Counted from the stretch's first letter, positions 53,909 to 63,404 are shown. The stretch: DNA of 64,000 nt from Aquimarina sp042434915 (GCF_042434915.1 NZ_CP170198.1:930001-994000), one strand, 5' to 3'. Numbers and translations are program-made. The notes: generated by a model from the letters alone, not told the origin.

Positions 53909-55147
53909 ATGAAAAAATCAATATTAATTATATTTCTGCTTTCAATATCAATTTCTTGTAAACAAAAAACAGAATCAAAATCAACCAAAACAAAAGATTA
54001 TACAATTCTTAACGATTCTTTGAATTCGGGTTTGAAAGATATTTACGAAAAGAAATCTATTGTCGGATTTTCAGTCGCAGTTGTAAATGGAAAGGAGACA
54101 ATATTTAACCAAGGGTTTGGTTATTCCGATTTAGAGAAAGAAGTAAAATACACAAGCAAAACAAACCAAAAAATTGCTTCTATTTCAAAAACACTAATTG
54201 CTGTTTCTCTGCTAAAAGCACAGGAGTTAGGAAAACTTAATTTGGATGACCCAATTAATAAATACTTGCCATTTAAAGTCTTTAACCCAAATCATCCTGA
54301 TAATGCGATTACAATACGACATTTAGCGACTCATACTTCAACTATTGGAGATATTGATGCATTTTTTCTAAACTCTTACATAATTGACAGCACAGGAAAT
54401 TCGAAAAATGCTCTTCCATATGATTATTTTAAGAAAGCGGAAAGCAAAATACCACTTATTGATTTTACAAAAAAACTACTTGATAAAAATGGAGAATGGT
54501 ATTCTTTGAACATTTTTTCCAAGAACAGACCCGGAGAAAAATTTCAATACTCAAATACAGCATCTACATTATGTGCTTTAATTATTCAAATTGCTACAAA
54601 TGAACCATATGAACAATTTGCTCGCAGACATATTCTTGTTCCTTTAAAAATGACAAATTCTAGATGGTCTATTGAAAGTAGTACTAGCAAAAACGACAGC
54701 AGACATTATATTGATAATAAAAGAGTTACTACTAATTACTCTACCAACTCTTATCCAGAGAATGGTTTTATAACTTCGAGTACAGATTTAGCAAAATATC
54801 TATCAGAGCTAATAAATGGATATTCAGGAAAGGGTACTATTTTAACTAAAGAAGGGTATAATGAACTTTTCAAAAAACAACTTTCAAAAGAACAAATAGG
54901 AAAACGGAGAGATGGAACTTTAGGTATCTTTTTTGAGCACACGAATGATTTTATGGGAGATTCTACCATCTCAATAGGTCATAATGGTAGCGACCCAGGA
55001 ACACTAACTGCAATGTACTTTAATCCCAAAACACTTATTGGAAAAATAGTTCTCACAAATACAGACTTTGACTTTGACGAAAATGTAATGCCTCAATTTA
55101 CAGATATTTGGACTGAATTAAAGAAATATGAAGAAAAGCTAGATTGA
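53909..55147 (+). CDS. Cassette 42: serine hydrolase lipoprotein (copy 2)
   Basis: Identical in protein sequence to the cassette 13 product (412 residues; S91-I-S-K94, YSN, HNG). The upstream neighbour differs, but the downstream neighbour is the same ORF-less subtype in both places, so cassettes 13+14 and 42+43 may have moved as a pair. Confidence 0.9.
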   Translation: MKKSILIIFLLSISISCKQKTESKSTKTKDYTILNDSLNSGLKDIYEKKSIVGFSVAVVNGKETIFNQGFGYSDLEKEVKYTSKTNQKIASISKTLIAVSLLKAQELGKLNLDDPINKYLPFKVFNPNHPDNAITIRHLATHTSTIGDIDAFFLNSYIIDSTGNSKNALPYDYFKKAESKIPLIDFTKKLLDKNGEWYSLNIFSKNRPGEKFQYSNTASTLCALIIQIATNEPYEQFARRHILVPLKMTNSRWSIESSTSKNDSRHYIDNKRVTTNYSTNSYPENGFITSSTDLAKYLSELINGYSGKGTILTKEGYNELFKKQLSKEQIGKRRDGTLGIFFEHTNDFMGDSTISIGHNGSDPGTLTAMYFNPKTLIGKIVLTNTDFDFDENVMPQFTDIWTELKKYEEKLD

Positions 55148-55159
55148 GGAAAAGCCAGT

Positions 55160-55360
55160 TGCCAACATTGTATATAAAAAATAGCACAAGTCATTGCAAA
55201 CCCAAAGGTTTGGGTGTTTTTGGAAAGTCACCAAATTTTTAAATTTGACGATTTCCAATAAAAAAAGATAAATAGTAAAATTTAAAAATTCGGCTTGTGT
55301 ATCATCTGAAAAGTAACAGCTTATTTTCAGCGCTACTTTTCATATACGGAGACGTTATGC
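55160..55360 (+). repeat. attC of cassette 42 (type F)
   Basis: R' TGCCAAC complements GTTGGCA. Same as attC of cassette 13, including the join to GTTATGCTC. Confidence 0.9.
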
Positions 55361-55779
55361 TCAAGCATCAGAAGTGGAAACAGCACCTGAAAAGCAGAAC
55401 GTAAGCAATACGTTTGACGGACGGGCTACACTGCAAAGACCTGAGTATTTTTTCAAAGATTTTTACCGATTAAAAAGTTGGAGCTTTTCCCCGATTCGGA
55501 CGCTGTACGCGGTAGCGAACTTACGTTGGTTAAGCCTATTCCAATAGTAACAAAGCGATCGCGAGAGTTAGAAAAGCAATACGCAAGGGTTTCGTAAGAA
55601 ATTATCGCTTTGCTAAGCAAGTTTGCAAAATACAGGCTTCATAAAAGCCAGAGCATAACAAAATGTATAAGTTCATAGCGGCTGAAATTCCTAACGGAAT
55701 TTCACGCACATTTGCTATCTTTGAGCTGTGCGGAACATTCTTTTTCGAGTTTGCCCGCTACGAAACTATACATTAAGCG
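55355..55779 (+). mobile_element. Cassette 43: ORF-less cassette (copy 14)
   Basis: A 425-bp family member of the GTTATGCTC subtype, differing from cassette 14 at one visible base (AACTAT for AATTAT) near the right end. Confidence 0.85.
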
Positions 55780-55802
55780 TTATGCAACATTTAAAAAAAA
55801 CG

Positions 55803-56384
55803 ATGGCGTTAATATTAGAAAACACAAAACAAGTTGAATTTCACACGGATTTGTATGAAATAGTAGAACCGTTTGAAAAGGAGTTTTCAGAATTAAATTG
55901 GCTGTTAACAAATCAAGATTATCGAATTTTAGATTTCGACCAAAAAGGCGGAATTGAAAAACTGAATTTTGAATCGGACAGAATAACTTTTAGCGGAATT
56001 GAACTTTTGGAAATCATAAGAAACCGCAAAATTGATTTTATTTGGTGTGTGTTTTGCGGATTTAAAAATGACATTCCTAAACTAAAAAAAACGGAATTGC
56101 CTTATGCGGACTTAAACTCTGATATTTGGAATAAACCGAATGAATTTTTAAACAAACAAAGCGAAATTGAAATTATAAGTTTTGACGGAACATCAACAAT
56201 CTTTAAAACAAAAATTAAGGAAATTGAGAATAAGTTTCGTGAGAAATTTACAGATGCAATTGAACTAAAAAAACGTTGCACAACAATGTATAACCGCAAT
56301 TACGGCGGATTCGACTACGTCCGAATCCACTCGGAATTGCTAACGTCAGTGTTTAACCGAAAATTATTAACTTTAAAACCGTAA
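55803..56384 (+). CDS. Cassette 44: hypothetical protein reading through its attC
   Basis: A 193-residue protein starting MALILENTKQVEFHTDLYEI; other starts are ATG at 55782 in the core site and GTG at 55728 in the previous attC. The body ends around FTDAIELKKR. The frame then crosses most of the attC, adding CTTMYNRNYGGFDYVRIHSE and further residues to the stop. The gene probably lost its own stop, or the tail is tolerated. Family not recognised. Confidence 0.68.
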   Translation: MALILENTKQVEFHTDLYEIVEPFEKEFSELNWLLTNQDYRILDFDQKGGIEKLNFESDRITFSGIELLEIIRNRKIDFIWCVFCGFKNDIPKLKKTELPYADLNSDIWNKPNEFLNKQSEIEIISFDGTSTIFKTKIKEIENKFREKFTDAIELKKRCTTMYNRNYGGFDYVRIHSELLTSVFNRKLLTLKP

Positions 56385-56410
56385 CTGACGGTTATACGAG
56401 ACCGTTGTAC
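56278..56410 (+). repeat. attC of cassette 44 (type B)
   Basis: R' GCACAAC pairs with the cassette start GTTATGC with one mismatch; GTTGCACAAC against GTTATGCAAC otherwise matches over ten bases. Entirely inside the overlapping reading frame except its last 26 bp. Confidence 0.87.
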
Positions 56411-56422
56411 ACAATACCTGAA

Positions 56423-56944
56423 ATGAAAATCGTAGCAAAAATATTAATACTACTTTTGACCTTAAATTTGCTTTCTTGCAAAGATTCAGCAAAAGAAACT
56501 ATAGCATTATGTTCTTTGGAAATGGAAATGGATATTTTTCCAAAACCAATCGGAATTATAAACGATTACGGACAAATATTCACGAAATCACAACGGACTG
56601 AATTAACAAACATTCTTTATGATTATGATGTTAAGACTAAGAGACAAATTCTAGTTGTAACCGTAGATAGCATTAAACCCTATGTTGAAATCCAAAAATA
56701 CGCAACTGATTTAGGAAATGATTGGAGAGTTGGAGCAGCAAAGAAAAATAACGGACTCGCAATAGTAGTCTGTAAACCTTGTCGACAAATCGGAATTGCA
56801 ACTGGACTTGGAACTGAACTAATTTTAACCGACGAAATCTGCAAAGAAGTAATTGAGAAAACTATCATACCTGAATTTAAAAGTGGAGAATTCTATAACG
56901 GAATTAAAAACGGTGTGACGGAATTAATAGCTAAATGGAAATAA
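56423..56944 (+). CDS. Cassette 45: TPM-domain lipoprotein (copy 2)
   Basis: A 173-residue near-copy of the cassette 10 product (Y to D in LYDYDVKTKRQ, V to L in QILVVTV). Its attC is split by IS copy 2. Confidence 0.87.
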   Translation: MKIVAKILILLLTLNLLSCKDSAKETIALCSLEMEMDIFPKPIGIINDYGQIFTKSQRTELTNILYDYDVKTKRQILVVTVDSIKPYVEIQKYATDLGNDWRVGAAKKNNGLAIVVCKPCRQIGIATGLGTELILTDEICKEVIEKTIIPEFKSGEFYNGIKNGVTELIAKWK

Positions 56945-56952
56945 AGTACTGT

Positions 56953-56966
56953 GTACAACATTGTAT
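56953..56966 (+). repeat. attC of cassette 45, left fragment
   Basis: R' GTACAAC complements GTTGTAC. Fourteen bases to the IS insertion point, ending ATTGTAT, identical to the same stretch of the attC of cassette 10. Confidence 0.9.
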
Positions 56967-57283
56967 CCTATGAAAAGCACTCGCCTAGTTCCTTAAAATT
57001 AATATTTATTTTTTTAATTATTTCATATTGTTAATGATTAGCTGTTAGAATGTTGATAATTCCGGTAGGATTATCAATATTTCAATAGCTTTTAAATAAC
57101 TTGCTCGGCATCCTATATGTGATCCATTGTTTGATATGATGGTCACCAGCATCTGTATGATTATACGTTATAATAAACCTGGTCACTTGCTATAAATGTG
57201 TGATACCTAATTCTCTGGTTCACCTACGTTGTTTTGTGCTTCAGGTTTTGCTACTTCTGTATGAGCTTTGTTATATGTTTATA
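56967..57283 (-). ncRNA. Candidate bridge-RNA region of IS copy 2
   Basis: Same 317-bp noncoding end as in copy 1, with the same hairpins. Assigned by family rule only. Confidence 0.4.
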
Positions 57284-58339
57284 TTATTCTATAACCCCTA
57301 TAGTGTATGGTATTTCGTTCTTTATAACCGCTAAGGTTCTACTTAATAATTTACGTGCTACTTTTATGATTATACTCTTTACGTTCTTTCCTATATGTTT
57401 TCTATAATAGGCTTGCATGACTGGATCAGTGCGTATGGCTTGCCATGAGGCCTCTATAAAATAGCTGCGCATAAGTCTGTGTGCTCGCATGGTTATACCA
57501 GTGTGTTTTAGATTATCTCCACTTTGATGAATCCCTGGCGCTAGCCCCACATAACCTGCTAGATGTTTTATGCTATGAAATCGACGTAAATCACCTAGCT
57601 CACAAATAATACCACAGGCTACAATACCACCAATACCAGGAATGCTACGTAATAGATAATAATCTTTCTTAAAATGTTTACGACAATATGCTCGTAGTTT
57701 TGTAGAGACACTTCTTAGTTCTTGATCTATAAATCTAAAGCTTCGCATTCTACTATCGAGGGTCTCCCGGGCTGTAGGATGATCAAATACTACAGCATCC
57801 ACCCAATCTCTAAACTTATGGCTCCAATGATCATTATCATAGGCTTTGGGAATACTTACTCCAAAATAGAGCAACTGCATTTTTATATAACTCTTAACGC
57901 GTCTAAAATCTTTGACTAGATCGTTACGTCTTCTAAAAAGGCTTCGCAGTTGCTCTCGCTCTATTGTTGGGATATGGATACTCTCCAATCGTGCGTCTTT
58001 TAGTTCTCTTGCGATACGTTGTGCATCGATTTTGTCGGTTTTGGTAAACCGCTCTTTTCCTTTGCGATGAATATCAGCGGGATTCACAACCAATGAGCGC
58101 CATCCATACTGCTCAAAATTCCGATGTGCATAGTACCCACAACAGCCTGCTTCATAAGCGGTAGATACCTCATAATTCTTAAAATGTTTATAGACATACG
58201 CCTTAAGTATCTCTGGATTTGGAGGCATTGTAAAGGACTTTCCAGAAAATAGATCGGTAGCACAATGAATTCTCCAACTACGTTTGTGGATATCAATGCC
58301 AATGTATAACTTTGGTTGAGCAGTTTGTTCAGATTTCAT
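57284..58339 (-). CDS. IS110-family transposase, copy 2
   Basis: 351 residues, identical to copy 1, with an intact DEDD domain and C-terminal Ser motif; presumably active. Confidence 0.93.
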   Translation of the reverse strand: MKSEQTAQPKLYIGIDIHKRSWRIHCATDLFSGKSFTMPPNPEILKAYVYKHFKNYEVSTAYEAGCCGYYAHRNFEQYGWRSLVVNPADIHRKGKERFTKTDKIDAQRIARELKDARLESIHIPTIEREQLRSLFRRRNDLVKDFRRVKSYIKMQLLYFGVSIPKAYDNDHWSHKFRDWVDAVVFDHPTARETLDSRMRSFRFIDQELRSVSTKLRAYCRKHFKKDYYLLRSIPGIGGIVACGIICELGDLRRFHSIKHLAGYVGLAPGIHQSGDNLKHTGITMRAHRLMRSYFIEASWQAIRTDPVMQAYYRKHIGKNVKSIIIKVARKLLSRTLAVIKNEIPYTIGVIE

Positions 58340-58399
58340 ATCTTAATTGTTTTTAGTGAACTTTAAAGATACTGGACTTTCTGCTTTTTCATGGATGCT

Positions 58400-58520
58400 A
58401 AAAATAATGCGTAAGTTTATTTCTAAATCAAAAGTTAGTGCCTGTTTGCTTGCTTCTGATTTTCCTTCGGAAAATCCTCGCACTCAAACTACGCACTATT
58501 TTTATACGTAACCGTTATCA
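58400..58520 (+). repeat. attC of cassette 45, right part
   Basis: AAAAATAATGCG to GTTATCA. Matches the attC of cassette 10 except for a C/T change in the inner hairpin loop (TTTTCCTTCGGAAAA) and the spacer CGTAACCG in place of CGAGACCG. Confidence 0.9.
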
Positions 58521-58539
58521 ACAATACAAAAAGTGATAA

Positions 58540-59178
58540 ATGAAAAAACTTTATTTAGCTCTTGGAGCATTATTAATTACATTCAATTCAATCTTTTCAC
58601 AAGATCAAAAAATCAATTTCGGAATGATCGCAGGAATGAACTACTCTTCTTTATTAAAAGCGGAAAGTGAAATTCCAACTGATTATAAAGGAAAAGTGGG
58701 GTTCTTAATTGGAGGATTTGTAAATATTAATCTTACCGAAAAACTCTCTATACAACCAGAATTAATGTTCTCTTTACAAGGAGGAGATTTTTCAATTGAT
58801 CCAAACAGAGTTTTTAATAATGGTGATCCAAATTCACCTATTTCGCTTTCAAATATTGAAGGAAAGATAAATGAGTCAATGATTTTACTTCCTATAACTG
58901 CTAATATTCATTTCAATAATAAAATAGAGATGCAAATTGGTCCACAGTTAGGCTATAGTATTAAAAGAAAAATAGAATACGATACTGAAATAGTAATAGA
59001 AGGTGATTTCTTCCAACTTGAGCCAGATTCTAAAAAAATTGAATTAGGTGCAATTCTAGACTTGGGATATAATTTGTCTGAAAAATTAAGAATCGGAATA
59101 CGCTATGCTTACGGGCTAATTAAACGCCAAAATGTTAACACTTCAGTGTTTTCATTAGGTTTACAATATCAGATTTGA
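58540..59178 (+). CDS. Cassette 46: PorT-like beta-barrel (copy 3 of 3)
   Basis: Identical to the products at 29022 and 50742. Third copy, with again different neighbours on both sides. Confidence 0.9.
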   Translation: MKKLYLALGALLITFNSIFSQDQKINFGMIAGMNYSSLLKAESEIPTDYKGKVGFLIGGFVNINLTEKLSIQPELMFSLQGGDFSIDPNRVFNNGDPNSPISLSNIEGKINESMILLPITANIHFNNKIEMQIGPQLGYSIKRKIEYDTEIVIEGDFFQLEPDSKKIELGAILDLGYNLSEKLRIGIRYAYGLIKRQNVNTSVFSLGLQYQI

Positions 59179-59188
59179 CAAGAAAAGT

Positions 59189-59360
59189 TGATAACATCAT
59201 ATATGAAATCAGAGCAAAGTTTAGTACTAGATCGAAATATTATTCCCTTTTGTAATGGCGCTTAAATTTTTATAAGTTTAAAAAGAAATAAAAATGCGCA
59301 GATAAATCAATTGGTTCAGGTATGCTTGCCTTGCTCCGATTCATATATTTAGCGTTAGCA
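59189..59360 (+). repeat. attC of cassette 46 (type C)
   Basis: Same as attC of cassettes 12 and 38 up to the G; joined to GTTAGCA. Confidence 0.9.
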
Positions 59361-59379
59361 TAAATTGATAAGAATAATT

Positions 59380-61437
59380 ATGAAAAAAATATTAAATAGC
59401 TTACTTCTCTTACTCTCAATAAACATAACCTTTTCTCAAACTTCGGAAATATATTTACAAACATTTGAAAATGATGCATTTTATATGGAAAACAGAAGTC
59501 TTCTCGGTGTCTCACGCCAAAGGGATACAACAATTTGTTTTCAAAGTACAATTACTCAGGAAGCCAAAGGCTATAGCTGGGATTTAAGTAATAAACATAC
59601 TTCAATAGGAAAATCATTAAAACTGACTGTTCATAAGAATGATCATCCACAAATGGCTTGCTTTCCAAGATCTCGCTCTGAAGTTGCTTTTAACCTAGAA
59701 AATAAAAATCATAAAACTTACTTCTATAGTTGGGAAGTATTTATTCCAAGCGATCAAGAGTTTATTGAAGAAAGTGCAGGCTGGCATATAATTACACAAA
59801 TCCTAAATAATAAGTATCTAAATGGAATTCCAAGTGCAACCGAAAGAAAGATTCTAACAATGTCTTATGCTCATAATCCTGAACTTCCAAATAGCTCCGC
59901 GAGAAATCTAGGAATGATTTTATATAATTCAAATACTATAAATGAAAGATATGCTAGAGTTGAAATTAGTGATGCCATAAAAAAGGGGCAATGGAATGAA
60001 TTTATATTTAAATTAAATTGGTCTGAAAAGGAGAAAATTGGAAATAACCAGGATTATGGCTTTTTACAAATATGGATAAACAGAAACCCCATTGTTATTG
60101 ATCAAAAAATAACTTATGGTGGAGAAAATTTTCCTACTTATAAATGTAGCATTGGTAATACTAATGATCAAGCTGGTAAATTAGAATCTCCTAATATAGC
60201 GTTTACAAATAATAATACACCTCCTGAACCTGTTTCGAATTCCATAAAATTTGGACACTATAGGTCGGGTCTCACCAATGATCATTCTATATATATAGAT
60301 AATTTTAGAATCACTGAAGAATTTCCTCCTCAACAAAATAAAACTAAATTGATTGTTGAAGATTGTGATAGTATTTTGTTTGCAAATGATATGTCAATTA
60401 GATGTTATGAAATACCAAATGCGACAAGCTATATTTTTCAATTTGAGCATAATGGTAATAAACAATATGTCGGAAATGGTAATCCTACCATACTGAATTT
60501 AAACAACGTAGATTTTTTACAACGAGGTATCACTTATAATGTAAAAGTTAGATCTCAAGGTAATGGTTTTAGTTACGACTATGGAGATTCTTGTCAAATA
60601 ACTATTTCACATAAAACTAAACTTCTACCTGAATACTGCAATTCAAATATTTTAATTGATGAAATGATTCTACAATGCTATGAGATTTTAAATGCTACAA
60701 GCTATATCTTTCAGTTTGAACATAATGGTAATAAACAATATGTTGGAAATGGTAATTCTACGATATTGAATTTAAACAATGTAGGCTTTTTACAACCAGG
60801 TATAACCTATAATGTAAAAGTAAGATCACAGGGTGATAATTTTAGCTTTGATTATGGTGAAACTTGTCAAATAACAATTCCTAGCAAAACTAAGATTGCG
60901 GAAGAATATTGTAATACCACAATACCAATTAACCAAATGACAATTGAGTGTTACAAAATTCCAAATGCAACAAATTATATTTTTCAATTTGAACATGATG
61001 GTGATAAGCAATATGTTGGTAATGGAAGTTCAACAATTCTGAATCTAAATAATGTCAGCTTTTTAAATTGGGGAACAACTTACAGTGTAAAAGCGAGATC
61101 TCAAGGAGATAACTTCAGTTTTGATTATGGAACTTCTTGTCAAATCACAATTCCCAATATTCCTTTTATATTATCAAAACAGAATAATAGTAAAAAACAG
61201 CAAACAGATCTAGATCGTCCTAGTGTTTATCCTAACCCATTTTCAACAAATTTGAACATTAATTATAATAACTTTAATTTGAATACTTATCAGATTTATA
61301 ACATTAATGGCAGTCTTGTTGCAGAGGGCAATGTAAAAAATAAAATTTTAAATCTTGACTTTATACCCAGGGGGCTTTACTTCATATACTTAAATACAAC
61401 AGAAAAATCTTTTAGTTATAAAATCATTAAAAAATAA
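59380..61437 (+). CDS. Cassette 47: secreted polysaccharide-lyase-like protein with T9SS domain
   Basis: A 685-residue secreted protein. Signal peptide ILNSLLLLLSINITFSQ. Residues about 25-320 resemble heparin-lyase-like (Polysacc_lyase, jelly-roll) domains: SRSEVAFNLENKNHKTYFYSWEVFIPSD, GWHIITQIL, QWNEFIFKLNWSEK, LQIWINRNPI, IKFGHYRSGL. Three repeats of about 85-90 residues follow (NATSYIFQFEHNGNKQYVGN; VKVRSQGDNFSFDYG), fibronectin-III-like. The C-terminus (VYPNPFSTNLNINY...NINGSLV...GLYFIYL) is a type A type IX secretion sorting domain. Specificity is not determinable. Confidence 0.83.
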   Translation: MKKILNSLLLLLSINITFSQTSEIYLQTFENDAFYMENRSLLGVSRQRDTTICFQSTITQEAKGYSWDLSNKHTSIGKSLKLTVHKNDHPQMACFPRSRSEVAFNLENKNHKTYFYSWEVFIPSDQEFIEESAGWHIITQILNNKYLNGIPSATERKILTMSYAHNPELPNSSARNLGMILYNSNTINERYARVEISDAIKKGQWNEFIFKLNWSEKEKIGNNQDYGFLQIWINRNPIVIDQKITYGGENFPTYKCSIGNTNDQAGKLESPNIAFTNNNTPPEPVSNSIKFGHYRSGLTNDHSIYIDNFRITEEFPPQQNKTKLIVEDCDSILFANDMSIRCYEIPNATSYIFQFEHNGNKQYVGNGNPTILNLNNVDFLQRGITYNVKVRSQGNGFSYDYGDSCQITISHKTKLLPEYCNSNILIDEMILQCYEILNATSYIFQFEHNGNKQYVGNGNSTILNLNNVGFLQPGITYNVKVRSQGDNFSFDYGETCQITIPSKTKIAEEYCNTTIPINQMTIECYKIPNATNYIFQFEHDGDKQYVGNGSSTILNLNNVSFLNWGTTYSVKARSQGDNFSFDYGTSCQITIPNIPFILSKQNNSKKQQTDLDRPSVYPNPFSTNLNINYNNFNLNTYQIYNINGSLVAEGNVKNKILNLDFIPRGLYFIYLNTTEKSFSYKIIKK

Positions 61438-61444
61438 AAACTTA

Positions 61445-61512
61445 TGCTAACAATTTGTATAGTTCATTTGCTCCCTTCGGGAAGCAAACGCACCATACAA
61501 GAGACGTTAACA
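61445..61512 (+). repeat. attC of cassette 47 (type D, short)
   Basis: R' TGCTAAC (extended TTATGCTAAC) complements GTTAGCATAA over ten bases. Central hairpin GCTCCCTTCGGGAAGC. 68 bp. Confidence 0.93.
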
Positions 61513-61541
61513 CCAATTAAAACTGAATATCGAACCTTAAA

Positions 61542-62042
61542 ATGAGCTTAAACAAATTATTCCCATTTTTTTATCTAGCTGTATGGTGTATAATACTCTT
61601 TATTCTACCAAAAGATATTTTCTATTCTGGAAGTGGAATAATGAGATGGGTTGTTTTCGGAGCTATATTCTTGATTTTACCATATTTTTTATATAAATCA
61701 TTGGAATTAACTTCTCTTACCAAAAAAGTAAGAACTGGGATTACATATGTTTCAGTCTTTCTGGGAATTCCATTTGGCATATGGCTTGGAATGCAAAGCG
61801 ATATGGAATTAAAAAACAACGGAAAACAGACTTACGGAATAATTGAAAAAGCTTGGTTGGTTAAGCGAAAAAGTAGAGCCGACGTTTGGTCTGTTAAGGC
61901 TAAGTATTTTGTTGATAATAAATTATATCACACATCAACTAAAGAGAATCCTGAAAAGACAATATCCTTGGGCGACACAATAACAATATTATATTCTAAA
62001 ACGACTCCTCAAATGAGCGAAATTTTAGAATTGGAAAAATAA
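61542..62042 (+). CDS. Cassette 48: DUF3592-like membrane protein
   Basis: A 166-residue protein with three predicted membrane helices in the first 90 residues (FFYLAVWCIILFIL, WVVFGAIFLILPYFLY, ITYVSVFLGIPFGIWLG) and a C-terminal soluble part (KQTYGIIEKAWLVKRKSRADVWSVKAKYFVDN, then ISLGDTITILYSKTTP) like DUF3592. Function unknown. Confidence 0.75.
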   Translation: MSLNKLFPFFYLAVWCIILFILPKDIFYSGSGIMRWVVFGAIFLILPYFLYKSLELTSLTKKVRTGITYVSVFLGIPFGIWLGMQSDMELKNNGKQTYGIIEKAWLVKRKSRADVWSVKAKYFVDNKLYHTSTKENPEKTISLGDTITILYSKTTPQMSEILELEK

Positions 62043-62046
62043 AAGG

Positions 62047-62218
62047 CGTTAACATCATATATGAAATCAGAGCAAAGTTTAGTGCTAGATCGAAAGGTCA
62101 TTTCCTTTTTGCAATAGCGCTAGATTTTTATAAATTAAACAAGAAATAAAAATGCGCAGATAAATTTATTGGTTTAGGCTTTCTTGCCTTGCTCCGATTC
62201 ATATATTTGGCGTTGTGT
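62047..62218 (+). repeat. attC of cassette 48 (type C)
   Basis: R' CGTTAAC (GGCGTTAAC) pairs with GTTAACACC with one mismatch. Arms ATATATGAAATC/GATTCATATAT. TATATTTG precedes GCGTTGTGT. Confidence 0.88.
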
Positions 62219-62238
62219 AGCATTAAACAAAACCACAA

Positions 62239-62829
62239 ATGAGAAAAATAATCGGAATTATAATTTTATCAATAACTATTTTTTCATTCACTCAAATAAA
62301 AATGGATGGATATATAAGTCTTTTTGAAAATTCAAGGAGTGCCAAGTATTATAAATATGGAAAAAGTTACTATTTCGAATCTTTTGATAATGAAAAAGAA
62401 ATTATAGCTGACCGAGAATATTACGTGAAATATAGAAAATATGGTTGGGGAGATGTTGATACGACATTTTATAGAAAAGGAACTGAAAACTACTATCATA
62501 TTGATAAAAAAACTTTTGAAGAATCAATAGTTCTACCTGTAAACCCAAAACTTGGAGATAAATGGACAGAAAATGACAAAAGCTGGAGTTACGAAGTAAT
62601 AGCAGAAAATCAGAAGTTCAAAACACCTTCAAAAAAATACATAAACTGTATAAAAGTTCATTGCAAACAATTAACCAATAAAGACAAAGAAAAAAGCAAA
62701 GAATATTTTCTTTATTACTCACCAGAATATGGATATGTCGGAAATGTAAACTCAAAAGGAAAAATATTGAGTTATTTAAGTGAAGTAAAGTTGAATGCCA
62801 AAGAAGGAGATAAAATAGGAGGAAAATAA
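62239..62829 (+). CDS. Cassette 49: secreted hypothetical protein
   Basis: A 196-residue protein with an N-terminal signal-like segment (KIIGIIILSITIFSFTQ) and a beta-rich, Tyr/Lys-rich mature part (YYVKYRKYGWGDVDTTFYRK, LPVNPKLGDKWTENDKSWSY, EYFLYYSPEYGYVGNV). The last segment resembles periplasmic DUF-type proteins with a C-terminal GYVG motif. Not assigned. Confidence 0.74.
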   Translation: MRKIIGIIILSITIFSFTQIKMDGYISLFENSRSAKYYKYGKSYYFESFDNEKEIIADREYYVKYRKYGWGDVDTTFYRKGTENYYHIDKKTFEESIVLPVNPKLGDKWTENDKSWSYEVIAENQKFKTPSKKYINCIKVHCKQLTNKDKEKSKEYFLYYSPEYGYVGNVNSKGKILSYLSEVKLNAKEGDKIGGK

Positions 62830-62833
62830 CGCT

Positions 62834-63030
62834 ACACAACACGGTGTATAAAACATAGCTAATAAGTGCTTAACCGAAAGGTTTGTGTATATTTAGAAAG
62901 TCCGCCAAATTTTTAATTTGGCTTTTTAAAAGAGAAAAAATAAAAACAAAATATAAAAATTCGGCTCTGTGTTAATCCGAAAAGTTCGTGTCTTTTTGCA
63001 CGCTACGTTCCATACACAAGTCCGTTGTGT
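62834..63030 (+). repeat. attC of cassette 49 (type F)
   Basis: R' ACACAAC (extended GCTACACAAC) complements GTTGTGTAGC over ten bases. Arms GTGTATAAAACATAGC/GCTACGTTCCATACAC. Confidence 0.92.
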
Positions 63031-63049
63031 GTCATTTCTGAAATAAATT

Positions 63050-63403
63050 ATGGATGAATTAGATAAACTGGAAAAAGAACAAAACTTGACTTTTCCAGAG
63101 GTTTACAAAGAGTTTTATAAAAAATGTAAGAATTCTATTCCTCAAGGCTTGGTCGGAACTGACTTATTTAATAACAGAAAAGAATTAAAAGAATGGGCTT
63201 TGGATTTACTGAAAGAGGATAATGCGAGTAATTTCTTAACTGATAAGGATTTTGTTTTTATGATGCATCAAGGATATATGTTTTGGTATTTTAAAGCAGA
63301 TGGAAATGAAAATCCAGATGTATACTTTTATCATGAAGAAGATCTACAACCAAGCAAAAAAACTGACTTAAAAAATTTCATAAAATCGTATCCAAAAATC
63401 TAA
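63050..63403 (+). CDS. Cassette 50a: SMI1/KNR4 (SUKH) family protein
   Basis: A 117-residue SUKH-fold protein: LDKLEKEQNLTFPEVYKEFYKKC at the N-terminus, DFVFMMHQGYMFWYFKADGNENPDVYFYHEED in the core and a C-terminal LKNFIKSYPKI. SUKH proteins are often immunity proteins of contact-dependent toxins; no toxin gene is adjacent. Confidence 0.85.
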   Translation: MDELDKLEKEQNLTFPEVYKEFYKKCKNSIPQGLVGTDLFNNRKELKEWALDLLKEDNASNFLTDKDFVFMMHQGYMFWYFKADGNENPDVYFYHEEDLQPSKKTDLKNFIKSYPKI

Positions 63404-63404
63404 A

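Larger units (their letters stand above)
56967..58399 (-). mobile_element. IS110-family (IS1111-type) element, copy 2
   Basis: 1,433 bp, same length, orientation and target position as copy 1. Removing it restores ATTGTAT|AAAAATAATGCG, as in the uninterrupted attC of cassette 10. Subterminal repeats and long noncoding end as in copy 1. Confidence 0.93.
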
